From Forficula auricularia (taxonomy: Eukaryota; Arthropoda; Insecta; Dermaptera; Forficulidae), in assembly GCA_024734495.1 (NCBI GenBank), contig JALMQS010000816.1:7155171-7219170 (forward strand): DNA of 64,000 nt. Direction: 5' to 3'. The notes beneath the pieces are model-generated. The model was not told where the DNA came from. It was given only the letters and a program-made list of their open reading frames with translations, and made no database searches. Position numbers and translations under genes: made by a program. This document shows positions 11,924 to 22,244 of this stretch, in pieces (positions within the stretch are counted from its first letter, which is position 1; every line of letters starts with the position of its first letter).

Positions 11924-13114
11924 CAGAGATGTGACTTATTTTTTAGATACAAGTATTTGAAATACATAGAGATAAAAGTAAATCTTATCTTATCTTATTA
12001 TATTAAACGAGCAAAAATTGTATATATATATATATATCCGTTCGGGTTCTCGAAAACGGCTCTAACGATTTGGATGAAATTCACTGGTTAGGAGGGTTTT
12101 GTGTTGGACATTCGATCTGTCACGGTCTCATCTTCGGCTAAGTTGTTTTTGATGGGTTTTTTGTTAATTGAAATAATTATTCACAGGTGGTTGTTTCAAT
12201 AAAAATGTATATTTACATTTTTATTCAATTTCCTTTTAATTTTAATTGGTTTTTTAATTTTAAATTCCACTAATAGATCATTATAAATATTAAAAGTTAT
12301 TGAATTTAATTGATGGGTGGGTGGGGAGATGATTGGACGGAATAATGGATTTGGAATAATTATCGGAAAAGATGTTTTTTTTATTTAATTAGTTTTTTCC
12401 TCTTATTAAAAACAAGGACTAAAATGATGATCAAGAACACTCGATGGTGGAGAAATAATCTCCGGAGTCGAAGCTAAAATACAATGTATACATTAATTAA
12501 TGTAAAATAATTGGTTTAATAAATTTATAATTAATTAATTTAATTGATGCGGATGATGGGAGGAAGGAAGGAAATTAATTGGATGGATTAATTTCCGCAA
12601 TATGGTATTGGAATAATTATTGGAAAAGAGGTTTTTTTCTATAATTAGTTTTTTCCTCTTATTAAAAACAAGGACTAAAGATGATCAAGGACACTCGATG
12701 GTGGAGAAGTAATCTCCGGAGTCGAAGCTAAAATACAATGTATACATTAATTAATGTAAAATAATTTGTTTAATAATTTAATTGATTAAAAATCGAGTTT
12801 TAAATCCCACAAACGTATTTTTTCTATATTATAATTTGGCAATTTAATTGATAAACTCAAAAATTGTTATTTAATTAAAAAAATTATTATACTTAGAGCT
12901 AAATAAACCTTACGTTTTAAGATGAATAAAAATATGTTTTCTTTCAAAAAGTATTTTATTTTAAAAAGTATTTAGAAAATATGAATTTTTTATCTAGTAT
13001 TTCAAATACCATTTACCAAAGTACCTTGTATCTAATATCTCAAATACTTAAAAGTATCTTGTAACTTGTATTCCAGATACTTTTTAATGAGGTATTTTTA
13101 TGAGTACATCTCTG
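11924..13114. mobile_element. hAT-type non-autonomous element with perfect 8-bp duplication
   Basis: It begins CAGAGATGT and ends ACATCTCTG. ATTAAATG is repeated exactly on both sides (11916-11923 and 13115-13122). The ends carry the GTATTTGAAATAC-type text common in hAT MITEs. The middle (about 11990-12780) is an inserted Helitron-like sequence. Confidence 0.8.
11990..12780 (+). mobile_element. Helitron-like sequence with internal direct repeat
   Basis: It starts near TTAAACGAGCAAAAATTGTA with the AACGGCTCTAACGATTTGGA block that recurs at 50700-50766, 51870-51985 and 61765-61950. A segment of about 180 bp (TCGGAAAAGA to GTAAAATAATT) is present twice, near 12355-12520 and 12610-12770. It recurs at 21370-21560 and inverted at 48340-48500. 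No protein is seen. Confidence 0.45.
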
Positions 13115-13591
13115 ATTAAATGATATTTTTAATATTACATATTCTATTTATATCATATTAAAAAATACTAAAAAAGTATTAGTAGTATTAATTTTTTATT
13201 TTTTAAGAAGAGAAAATCTTTTTACTTCCTCATAATTAAAAATAAAATAAAAATGAATAATATCGAAAGAAAAGTTGTATACATTTAGACAATTATTGAT
13301 ATAAAGATTAGAATAATTCTTGTATAAAATTGTATATTTAAATTGCAGTCGCTGAAGAATTCGCAAATATAGTGACGAAAATTCCGTCTTATTTAATATA
13401 AAACTCTGAATTTAATTTATTCATCCAATTTATTAAGATCTTACAAATTAATTAAATTATGGATACGATTAACCAAACAATTTATAGTTACTATTTACTA
13501 GATCAAGTAATCTTTGATTTATTCCTTATCTCACTATACTACATTGATCAAAAAGTTTCAGGAATTTATTCATAAAATTAAAAATATAAAC

Positions 13592-13840
13592 TTATTCATC
13601 AAATTCGATATTGTCCCCTTCAAAGTACTCCCCACCGACTGCAACTCACTTATGTCAGCGCTTAATCCAATCCTCGAAACATTTTTTATATACGATTTTC
13701 GGTATGGCCTTCAGAGCTGCCTACGATTTTTATATTATCTCCTTTTGGCTGCTAAAACGCGTTCCCCGGAGCGGTTTTTTGAGTCGACTGAACAGGAAGA
13801 AGTCGCAGGGAGAGCTAAATCAGGCCAATTCGGTAACTTT
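13592..13840 (-). pseudogene. mariner transposase C-terminus
   Basis: PCDFFLFSRLKKPLRGTRFS, ALKAIPKIVYKKCFEDWIKR and GEYFEGDNIEFDE followed by stop. PCDFFLF holds the third catalytic Asp of DD34D mariners. Internal stops make it inactive. Confidence 0.75.
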
Positions 13841-14159
13841 TGGATGGTATTCGTTCTGTTCTTGGTCAAAAAGTTACGGATAACCGCGCGTTACGTGATT
13901 CCCACAAATCCGGTCTTTTTGGCCTCTCAAAGCCACATCATTAAACATAATGTCTTGAACGGATTCATAAGCGATGTTTAAGTTCGATTACAGTTTTCGC
14001 CCATTGTTACGACAACATTTTGATTTTTGTTTGCAACCCTTCTTGACCAGAGAAAGGTTGACGATTTGTAGATTTATCTCGAAGAATGTTCCCCGCAGAA
14101 CGGTCTTGGTAACGTAGCCCAAGCGATTTGACCTGTTTTCAGTCTTGATGCTGATTTAA

Positions 14160-14480
14160 TGGTAATTGAAGGAGGAGAGATGTATTTCAAAGAAGAGAGT
14201 ATTATTTAATATTGGTTTTTGATTAGTTAATTATAAGTATACATTTCTCCTGGCTAAAGGCTGGAGAGCTTAAAACTTGTGTCTCTCAACTGATTCTCAT
14301 GTTCCAACTCTCAACTCGAATTGACAACTGAGAACTGACTTAAGAACTCACTCAACTCCACTCTCCAACTCTGAACTGAAAGCCTGCTCGCTTGTTTCTA
14401 AAAATTGCCTGACTTTTTAATGGAAATTTCCCAAAAACTTCCTATCAGTTTAATTCTTAATTAGCAGGGCGTTTTTTAAA
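14160..14480. other. pyrimidine/purine-biased unidentified insert
   Basis: This lies between the two halves of the mariner transposase and shows many ACTC/AACTGA-type motifs. It could be a solo LTR or other insert, but I could not define ends or a duplication. Confidence 0.2.
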
Positions 14481-14642
14481 TAGTGAGCCCGCCTATTTTT
14501 AGAAATTATTCCCACGAGAAAACTCCGGGAAAAATTCGGAAAAAACCCAATAAACTTACATTCGACATCTGGGGTTAAAATCCATTTGACAGGCCTTATT
14601 TATTAACCCAAATATGACAACTTATTTTACATTTATTGAGGT

Positions 14643-14903
14643 TCAGGAGGTGGGAAACATATTTCCCCACTTGTCTATTGTCAAAAAGGCATCAAAGGGC
14701 ATCAAAAGGGCACGCCGCCGTCTATAAATATTACCCTTAAAATAATAATATTTATTATTAAGGAAAAAATACTCGCCGCGCACAACACCTTTGATTTTAT
14801 CGACGTTTTCGATGTCTACTGAGTTCGTCATCCTCGACAGACTCACGAAAACTTGGGCCACACATAAAAGTTTGTTTTCGATAGAGTAACACTTCTTCAA
14901 CAT
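14643..14903 (-). pseudogene. mariner transposase N-terminal fragment
   Basis: MLKKCYSIENKLLCVAQVF corresponds to the first helix-turn-helix and SVDIENVDKIKGVVRGE to the linker before the second HTH. Sequence between them is deleted. Together with 13592-13840 it is the remains of one gene. Confidence 0.6.
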
Positions 14904-14987
14904 TTTCGCACCATTTTTAACTCAAAATTTAATACAAACTCGTTGATGCAAAGACGATTTCATTTTTAAAATCGTAAAAATCGAAAA

Positions 14988-15116
14988 CGGCTCTGATAGT
15001 CCATACCGAAAACCGAGTATAAAAAATGTTTCGAGGATTGGATCAAGCGCTGGCATAAGTGCGCTGCAGTCGTTGGGGAGTACTTTGAAGGGGACAATAT
15101 CGATTTTGATGAATAA
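14988..15116 (+). pseudogene. duplicated mariner C-terminal tail
   Basis: The frame reads CFEDWIKRWHKCAAVVGEYF and GDNIDFDE to TAA. It is nearly the same as the minus-strand tail at 13592-13840 but in opposite orientation, inside the right terminal repeat. Confidence 0.7.
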
Positions 15117-15387
15117 ATTTGTATTTTTGATTTTCTAAATAAATTCCTGAAACTTTTTGATCAAGGTAGTATTTATCTAAACATGAAGAAAGATATGCGG
15201 GTACTTCTATCGAGCTTCTTGGGCAAAAAGTCGTAATATACCTAATTAGAAAATTATAATTTTTTTTTTTTATTCCATCTCGATAAACCTTCCAGGTCAT
15301 CTATTGAACGCCAGCAGAGCCTCCAAAAAACAATAATAGATTAAACATTAAACAATAGATCAAACAAATATTTTACAGTACAGCCAG

Positions 15388-15754
15388 TTTTTTTTTTTTT
15401 TTTTTTTTAATGATATTGATGTGAGAAGGAGATACACCAGAAGGTGGATCCCCTAAAGGCCTGTATGGGCTGGCCCCTCCATCGTGAAAAGAACAGAGTA
15501 GAAGGAAAAGAAGCCGGGATCACGTGCCAATCTCAGAAACTTAGATACAATTCAATATCCAATTTACTAAGGTTTTAGGGGCTTCGAGCAGTGGTAAATT
15601 CTCCGCGTGATAAATTCGGTTAAATTTATCTCCCACTTAATTTTTATTACCAGACCCTATACTTACAGAAAAAATGTCTGGGTATAGCCGGGAATCGAAC
15701 CCGAGACCTCCGGGTTGCCAGTCAGTTATTCTAACCATTACACCACGGAGGCAG
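15388..15754 (-). mobile_element. tRNA-derived SINE with poly-A tail
   Basis: The minus strand starts with a tRNA-like head: A box in TGGTGTAATGGTTAGAAT and a perfect B box GGTTCGATTCC. The 3' part contains GGAGGGGCCAGCCCA and ends in 20 A residues (15388-15407). The last 90 bp match the 3' end of the LINE at 59640-60590, so that LINE family is the likely source of its reverse transcriptase. Confidence 0.75.
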
Positions 15755-15957
15755 ACAGACAGTGTATATTATATATTTAAAAAGAGAAAGTAAAAATATT
15801 TGGAAAAGGCTGTAAACAAAAAAAATGAAGTCTACCAGCAAGAATGTATGATTGTGATACCTCTAAGTTTTTATTTTAAGGAAAAAAATCCAGAAAGATC
15901 AATTTTACCGAGAGTTTATAATGGGAATTAAGGGCAAGATTTTGTGTGATTTTTTTG

Positions 15958-16003
15958 TATTTTTCCACCAACGTTTCGTCGACTTTTTCAGGGTTTCAAA
16001 TAG
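15958..16003 (-). ncRNA. degraded hammerhead-like core
   Basis: TATTTGAAACC, CTGAAAA, GTCGAC, GAAACGTT, GGTGGAAAAATA. Stem I still pairs (ACC/GGT and TATTT/AAATA), but stem II has lost its loop and the core G of CTGANGA is A. Probably inactive. Confidence 0.4.
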
Positions 16004-16067
16004 TTACATCACACATTCGTCTAAAATACATTATTTTCTTCAATTGGTAACAGAGATAAAGAAAAAG

Positions 16068-16200
16068 TACCTGGAGGCACCGAGCGATGCACGGTAACCC
16101 CGACCCCCCTCCCGAAACCACAAACCTCGCCCCCACCACCGCACCTCCGCCCCAACCGCGCCTCCCACCCCCGGATCCCCACACAATAAATACACTGGGA
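16068..16200 (-). mobile_element. Helitron-like C-rich fragment
   Basis: GTACCTGGAGGCACCGAGCG, a hairpin (ACCGAGC/CGGT type) and then a C-rich, G-poor tract. It is shared with 17065-17215, 47046-47570, 49217-49465 and 51155-51405. Long frames here are caused by composition. Confidence 0.4.
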
Positions 16201-16298
16201 AGAATAAATAAATAAATAATCAATTAAATAAAACAAAAAATAAATAGAATATGTCACTGGGTTTAAAGAAATGTTTAAAAATAAATAATTTAAAAAAC

Positions 16299-16860
16299 GA
16301 CAGGTGTCATTTTGCAGCTTTTTAATGCTCTTTTCAGAGACATACAACATGATATAGGTTGTAATAAATTTTTTTTTTCAAAATGTAAATCAAATTTTTT
16401 ATTTTGATTTTTTCTAAAAAGTACCATTTTAAAATTTTCAAAAAATTCTGTAAATAGATAGTTCTTTCATAAACTACAATGCAAAGTATAATGATGGGAT
16501 GGTAAAATGGGGTCTGTGTTTAAAAAAATTATACATTTTGAAAAAACATTTTTTATTTCAAGTATATTCAAAATTGAAATTTTAAATAATATTTAGTTTA
16601 TTTTTCTCAAATGTTTTTTTCAAAGTGTATAATTTTTTTAAACATAGACCCCATTACCATCCCATCATTATACTTTGCATAGTAGTTTGTGAAAGTACTA
16701 TCTATTTACAGAATTTTTTTGAAAATTTTAAAAGTGGTACTTTTTAGAAAAAATCAAAATAAAAAATTTGATTTACATTTTGAAAAAAAAAATATTACAA
16801 CCTATATCATGTTGTATGTCTCTGAAAAGAGCATTAAAAAAGCTGCAAAATGACACCTGA
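16299..16860. mobile_element. long-arm foldback element
   Basis: Arms of about 230 bp start CAGGTGTCATTTTGCAGCTT and end with the inverted counterpart. The loop is about 110 bp. No target duplication is clear and no protein is encoded. Confidence 0.6.
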
Positions 16861-17064
16861 CCCACCTCTATAACTCAATTAAGACAGCTTTTAGAGCAGT
16901 TTCAAAATTGATTGTTCACGGTTTGAGTGATTGAATTCTAACATTTTAAAATTCGCATCCATGTCACAAGTCAATGTTTCGTTTCATATGACTTTTTAAA
17001 CTTTTAAAAAAAAATTTAATTTTGAATATACTTGAAATAAATTGTTTAATATATATATATATAT

Positions 17065-17215
17065 ATACCTAGTAACTGGAGCCACCGAGCGATGCTCGGT
17101 AACTTTTTGCTTCAGTTAAAATCTATATATTAATCCCCGAACTCCCACCTTTGCCCCCCGGACCACCGCCCCACCCCCGGAACCATTCCCTCGCCCCCCG
17201 TACCCCTCCACCACG
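17065..17215 (-). mobile_element. Helitron-like C-rich fragment with CTAG end
   Basis: The minus strand ends ACCGAGCATCGCTCGGT, a strong hairpin, and then TTACTAG. The hairpin and CTAG fit a Helitron 3' end. The following base is G rather than the usual T. Confidence 0.4.
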
Positions 17216-17379
17216 CTTAATATATAATAATAAGATTAGATATAGATATCTATAGTTACATTTATTTTTCAATTTCTTCTTTTCAATAATTACCTACTTA
17301 CTTACTTATTAATTGGATTTTTGTTCAATAAAGTGTTATTTAATAAATAATATTTAGTTATTTTTTCTCAAATGTTTTT

Positions 17380-17650
17380 TATCAAATCAAATGTTTTTTA
17401 TGTTTTTTATCTTTTCTGTATCTTTTCGACTAACACATCAAAATTATGCCGCTTAGCATTACAGATTCTGCGAACGTACAACGTAGTCAATGTTCTTGGT
17501 ACGACAGCAACAAGTGTTAAACACTTATTAAGAAAGGTTCAAAATATATCATATTGAAAGTTTATTCAATTTCATTGCATTAAAAATACATTTCATTAGT
17601 TATTTTTTTTTTTAATCTAAGTGTTACTTTTTTTTGGCCGGCATTGTATT
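17380..17650 (+). pseudogene. Tc1/mariner HTH remnant and right terminus
   Basis: The text from MPLSITDSA to TTATSVKHLLRKVQNISY is homologous to the minus-strand copy at 22456-22599, with an internal deletion and frameshift. It ends in a TTTTTTTGGCCGGCATTGTA-type terminal repeat. Confidence 0.5.
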
Positions 17651-17700
17651 TGAAATTCTGAAGAAGTCGGAAAAGTCGACGAAACGTTGGTGGAAAAATA
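17647..17700 (+). ncRNA. hammerhead-like ribozyme core
   Basis: TATTTGAAATT, CTGAAGA, A, stem II GTCG/CGAC, GAAACGTT, then GGTGGAAAAATA. Stem I can form ATT/GGT near the core and TATTT/AAATA beyond an internal loop. Conserved core bases are intact. Confidence 0.5.
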
Positions 17701-18245
17701 AAAAAATCACTCAAAAACTTTTGTCCTTAATTCCCATTATAAAAACTCTCGTTAATAAACATTATGGACAAAAATGATAATAATAATCAATTTTATCTTC
17801 ATATTTATTATTTTGACTGATATTCCATTTGAGAATAATACTTAATTAAATTATAAAAAATTATAAATATTAATTTGAAATGTTTATGGATTTAAAAAAT
17901 AACATTATTTTATAGGAGCTTTTATTTATTTTTTCTATTTGTAAAGTTTCTTAGTAATTTTTTTCACTTAACCTTCCAGCGGGCGCGCTGTGTAATTTCC
18001 CTTGAGCGGGCGCTTGTCGTAAATTTTACGTCATCAAGTTTTATCAATGTAAATGGTGTTTTCTTTATATTAATGTTAGAGAATTGCTGTAAGGTTATGA
18101 AAAATGATAAATGACAGTACTTAAAAAAAAAAAAATTGGCTTTCTTAAACAAACAACGAAACAACACTAAATAGTAGAGAGTGTCGTAAAATTTACGCTC
18201 AACGGAAATTCTCAAATATCAATGAATAACAAAAACTTCTAAGCA

Positions 18246-19760
18246 CACCTGAATTCAGAGGCGTAGCCACGACGGGGTTTGGGTGCCAGGACCCCCCAAG
18301 GGCAGGGCTCAAGGGATGACTAACGGCAACGACAAACCGTTTCTTATGGCAAACTAACCGTAATTAAATATATTTCATATGTTTAATCAAGAACTATATT
18401 CTTTTTTAATTTCTTAAAGTACCTTTTTAGTCCAGTTAAATTATTCACTAAATGGCCCCTCGCGGGAAAGTTTTAGGGTAGTTTTGATTTAAAATTATTG
18501 GATAAAAATACTTGGTAGGTTTCCACATTAAGATATAAAAAAATAAAACGAATTTATTTTTAGAGAATCTTTAATCTCGATATATCATATTTCGGGTGAC
18601 TAACCCATCTTCAGGGAGATACAGGAAGTAACTTCCTGTATCTCCTGAAGGTGGGTTAGTCACCCAAATATATATATCGAGATTAAGATTCTCTAAAAAT
18701 AAATTCGTTTTATTTTTTATATCTTAATGTGAAACCTACCAAGTATTTTTATCAATAATTTTAAAAAATGTTTCACCAAGTACCAACACCAAATTCCTTA
18801 AAAACTATAGTTTTGATTTCTTGATCCTATATGTTTTTGTCAAAAATGCAAAAAAGATAAAAGATCTCATTTTTTGCTTATAACTCGAAAACTATCAACT
18901 TTTCGTAAGTAACCTTCCCGTTGAAAATAAAAGTTCATAAAATTTCATACAAATCTCATTATTTAGGTTTTTTCCGAACAACCATTCGGACTCAACCGCT
19001 ATAGTTGAAAATTGGCTTATTTTTTCTGTTTCCGCAAATCTCAAAAACTCTCACTTTTTTCGATTTTTTCCCATTTTGAGCATTGAAGGAGAACGTTTTC
19101 GACAAAGACCACTCTATACATTTTTAGATTTGCTACAATTCAAACAAATTTTCATCTTAATTGGATAATGGTAACTCGCGCCACAATGAGGTTGCAGTTT
19201 TGACCACAACTGCAATTTATTATAAAAAATCGCAGTTTTTCCTTCATAAAATGAAAACAACTCATCCTAGAAACTTGATTCCTATCTCATTCTCTAGGAA
19301 ATTTTGTTGATTTTAACGTTTATTTGAAACACTTTTTTGTTAAAACTCTTAGATTGATAGATATCTAGCATTTTTCATGACAGAATATGATCCGAATTCT
19401 CAAAAGTGTTAGTCGGAGAAAAAACTTAAATGATGAAATTTTATAAACAGTTCCTTTTGAATAGGAAGGTTATTTACGAAAAGTTGTTAGTTTTCGAGTT
19501 ATAAGTAAAAACCCGCCAAAAATGAGATTTTTTTTTTTACTTTTTTTGACAATGTTCCTTCAAGAAATTATGTTAGCCACAGTTTCGGATTCAGTAACCC
19601 AAAAACATGAAGGGTCGAAGAAATTACAACTACCCCAAAACTTTCCGGGTAAAAACACAATTTAACTGGACTATTTGTTTTAATAAAAAAAATTTCCACT
19701 ACATTTTTTGCTTTGGATTGACCTCCCCCCCCACATGAAAATTTTCTGGCTACGCCAATG
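18246..19760. mobile_element. hAT-ended element with nested palindrome
   Basis: It begins near CAGAGGCGTAGCCA and ends with TGGCTACGCCAATG, a typical hAT-type terminal pair. The 8-bp flanks do not match. It contains inverted arms around 18840-19000 and 19420-19560, shared with the foldback at 8640-9665, and the palindromic insert at 18490-18772. No transposase. Confidence 0.5.
18490..18772. mobile_element. near-perfect 280-bp palindrome with hammerhead-like cores
   Basis: Two arms of about 140 bp meet at AAGTAACTT. Each arm contains the motif in opposite orientation: minus 18574-18620 (core intact, one extra C before CTGAAGA) and plus 18640-18683 (CTGAAGG and lost G of GAAA). Stem I AUCUC/GAGAU and cleavage triplet AUC are recognisable. 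Confidence 0.6.
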
Positions 19761-20162
19761 CCAAGTGGTAAAAAAAAAAAAAAAAAAATTCAATCGAATA
19801 GAGAACCTCCTCCTTTTTTGAAGTCGGTTAAAAATGGTGGAAGCGATAATGCCCATGTGTCATAAATTTTACGACAGCGTGCCCGCTGGAAGGTTAAGTC
19901 AATTGGTATAATTAATTTTTAATTCAATTAAAACATCTCAATTTAAAATAATAATAATAGAATCTTATGGTTATTTTTTGTAAATATAATTTGGTTATTT
20001 TATGAACATTGTTCAAATGGTATTAAAGTAATTATTAAGTATACTTATATAATAATATTATAAATATTTTTACAGAAAAAAAAATTTGTAATACTTATAT
20101 ATTTTTGAAGATATTTAGTTTTTCTTAAAAAAATAAAATAAAATAAAAAGAAAAGAATATAG

Positions 20163-20368
20163 AGGAGAGTAAAGTTGTTTTTTTTTGGCTTTTCGGCCTT
20201 TCTAGCCATAAGCCATTTACGATACTAATTAATTAATTTAAATTTGTCTCTACCTCAGGGGGTCAGATTTTAGCCGGATGCCTCGAGTCCGGATTCGAAC
20301 TCGGGTCCTCTTGGTTAGCTGGCTGACATGCTACCGCCTAGCCTACCCGACCCCCAGGAGAGTAAAGT
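20163..20368 (-). mobile_element. tRNA-derived SINE with 13-bp target duplication
   Basis: AGGAGAGTAAAGT is repeated at 20163-20175 and 20356-20368, flanking the element 20176-20355. The minus strand has a tRNA-like head (GGCTAGGCGGTAGCATG and GAGTTCGAATCC) and a poly-A tail. The intact duplication suggests a fairly recent insertion. The head differs from the SINEs at 15388 and 23398, so this is a third family. Confidence 0.85.
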
Positions 20369-20555
20369 GAAGCACAATTAAAAAGAGATTTGATTGTAAT
20401 ATTACAGAAACAACAATCTTTTAGTGATGCTTTCTAAAAACTAATTTTAAGAAATGTATTCATGCAATTTGACTAATTATGTAATAATTTTTTTTCTTCA
20501 AAATATAAATAAATCATTATTAAAAAAAAAAAAATATTTCATTTATTTATAAAAT

Positions 20556-20640
20556 AAGCGAGGAGTGAACCACGACCTAATATCGTGTACACCTACTTCC
20601 ACTTCCATTTCCAATAAAAATAAGATTTAAATTAAAAAAC
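20556..20640. mobile_element. single end of a small MITE
   Basis: CGAGGAGTGAACCACGACCT matches the ends of the MITEs at 39443-39566 and 50303-50451. The opposite end is missing. Confidence 0.5.
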
Positions 20641-20728
20641 TTGGTTATGGAGACGGCAGCCGCCTCTGGAGAATCACCAACCAGAGAGGGTTTGAGAATT
20701 TTATCACATGGCCAGTTGTATGTCCGTT

Positions 20729-21009
20729 GGTAAATTCTTTAAAAGTTGACAAAGGGTAAAACCTTAGAATTCACCTTGTGCCTGATGGGATGGCCACAAG
20801 GTGAATATAAGGTTTTACCTTTGTCAACGTTTAAAAAGAGTTTACCAGCCGACATCCAACTGGCCCTTAGGGTCCTGAACTTCCCCCAGTTAGCTCCCCT
20901 GAAGTTCCATCGGGGTACTCGATTAGGTTTGTCACTCATTCGTTCCATTGAAGATTCAACCATAGATAAAAGATACTACGATGTGGAAGTCACCTACTTT
21001 ACTGCATAA
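20729..21009 (+). pseudogene. unrecognised reading-frame remnant with a local inverted duplication
   Basis: The frame reads LPLSTFKKSLPADIQLALRV and then FPQLAPLKFHRGTRLGLSLI to stop at 21009. I do not recognise the protein. Its 5' part is an inverted duplication: arms 20729-20780 and 20795-20847 with a 14-bp spacer. The more codon-like arm is the right one. Confidence 0.35.
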
Positions 21010-21329
21010 AAATCCGGTCTCTACTAATAAGGAATAAGATATGATGTCTTTATAATATAAATAAATATTTTTATATATTTGAGATTATAATTTCAAAGGC
21101 TGCTAGCCTTATCTACTACTACTTGAAAATCTTTATCGATTTGAAACATTCACCTTTAAATTCTATAGGGGTCACGAGTTGAGAGATTGGAAGCCCTATT
21201 GGTAAGTAATGTTGATTTGAAAGAAATCATTTGCCTTTTCGTTGGCTTATTTAATAAAATAAATATAATACCTACTAATGGATAAATATAAAGACAATAA
21301 TAAATATAAAAACATTTGTATATATTTCT

Positions 21330-21560
21330 ATTGGGATAGGATTGGAGGATCGGGAACCAATCGACTTGATTGGGAAATAATGGAATTGAAATAATTATCG
21401 GAAAAGAGGTTTTTTTTATCTAATTAGATTTTTCCTCTTATTAAAAACAAGGACTAAAGATGAATAAGGATACTTGATGGTGGAGAAGTAATCTCCGGAA
21501 TCGAAGCAAAAATACAATGTATACATTAATTAATGTAAAATAATTGGTTTAATAAAATTA
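21330..21560 (+). repeat. copy of the 12.4-kb Helitron-like repeat
   Basis: It contains the same TCGGAAAAGAGG to GTAAAATAATTGG block as the two copies at 12355-12770. Confidence 0.6.
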
Positions 21561-22139
21561 AAAAAAATAAAATATATATATATATTTCTATTACATTTTT
21601 ATGAAATCATTTAGAATAAAATCAAATAATTTGATAAAATTGAGTTAAACAATACAATTTAACTTCAAATATAAATTTAATCTATCTATTCTAGATTAGC
21701 GATTTTCAAACTTTAAGTCACTGAAGTTTATTCCATTGGCAAGTTCTGAGAAAACCCTTAATATCAATTTCAATAAGATGCACGTAATACGAATGAGTGA
21801 ACTATAATAAGTTAAACTAAGCCAACATCATATTTTGAAGTGAAACTTCTTTAGCGACGTATCTGTTTAAAAAAATTTTTTGTTACAATAAAGGGGAAAT
21901 GGCCTAATAGAGGGGAAATAAGAAACAAGCCCTGATTTTTAAATAATACCTAATTTAAATTTCATTTGTCATAAACAATTAATATAATAAAATATTAATT
22001 AATTTATATAAATTATATTTGTCATGAACTAGTGGGTTTTAAAATTAAAGTTTCACTTCCCCTGTGAGCTTATGTGGATGAGGCTCAGACATGTTTTTTT
22101 TATGATAATGAAGCAAGAAAATGTTGTATCAAAAAAGAT

Positions 22140-22200
22140 GCAACGTTATGTAGTCCGGGGTGGGCCCTTGCATCATGAAAAGAAGAAGAATAGAAATAGA
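22140..22200 (-). repeat. fragment of LINE/SINE 3' tail
   Basis: GGGTGGGCCCTTGCATCATG and AAAAGAAGAAGAAT correspond, in the same orientation, to the tails at 15470 and 59690. Confidence 0.4.
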
Positions 22201-22244
22201 TTTCAGGGATTGAGGTCGAATGTGTGTTTTGAAAGACTAAATAA

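Larger units (their letters stand above)
13539..15169 (-). mobile_element. rearranged mariner element
   Basis: The TIRs read CTAC(A/C)TTGATCAAAAAGT and are flanked by TA on both sides. On the minus strand it carries a transposase N-terminal piece (14643-14903) and C-terminal piece (13592-13840). The right terminal repeat also contains a plus-strand copy of the last transposase codons (14988-15116). So the terminal repeats are about 190 bp and include coding sequence, which suggests an inverted duplication. Confidence 0.7.
15895..17770. mobile_element. foldback arms with hammerhead-like cores and nested inserts
   Basis: The left arm (15895-16003) and right arm (17647-17755) are inverted copies, each with GTCGACGAAACGTTGG. 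The interior holds a Helitron-like C-rich piece, a 560-bp foldback (16299-16860), another Helitron-like piece and a Tc1-like fragment. Confidence 0.5.

Noticed and set aside
15690..15754. tRNA gene on the minus strand
   Set aside because: The A and B boxes are good, but the sequence continues into a SINE body with a poly-A tail and the acceptor stem does not close.
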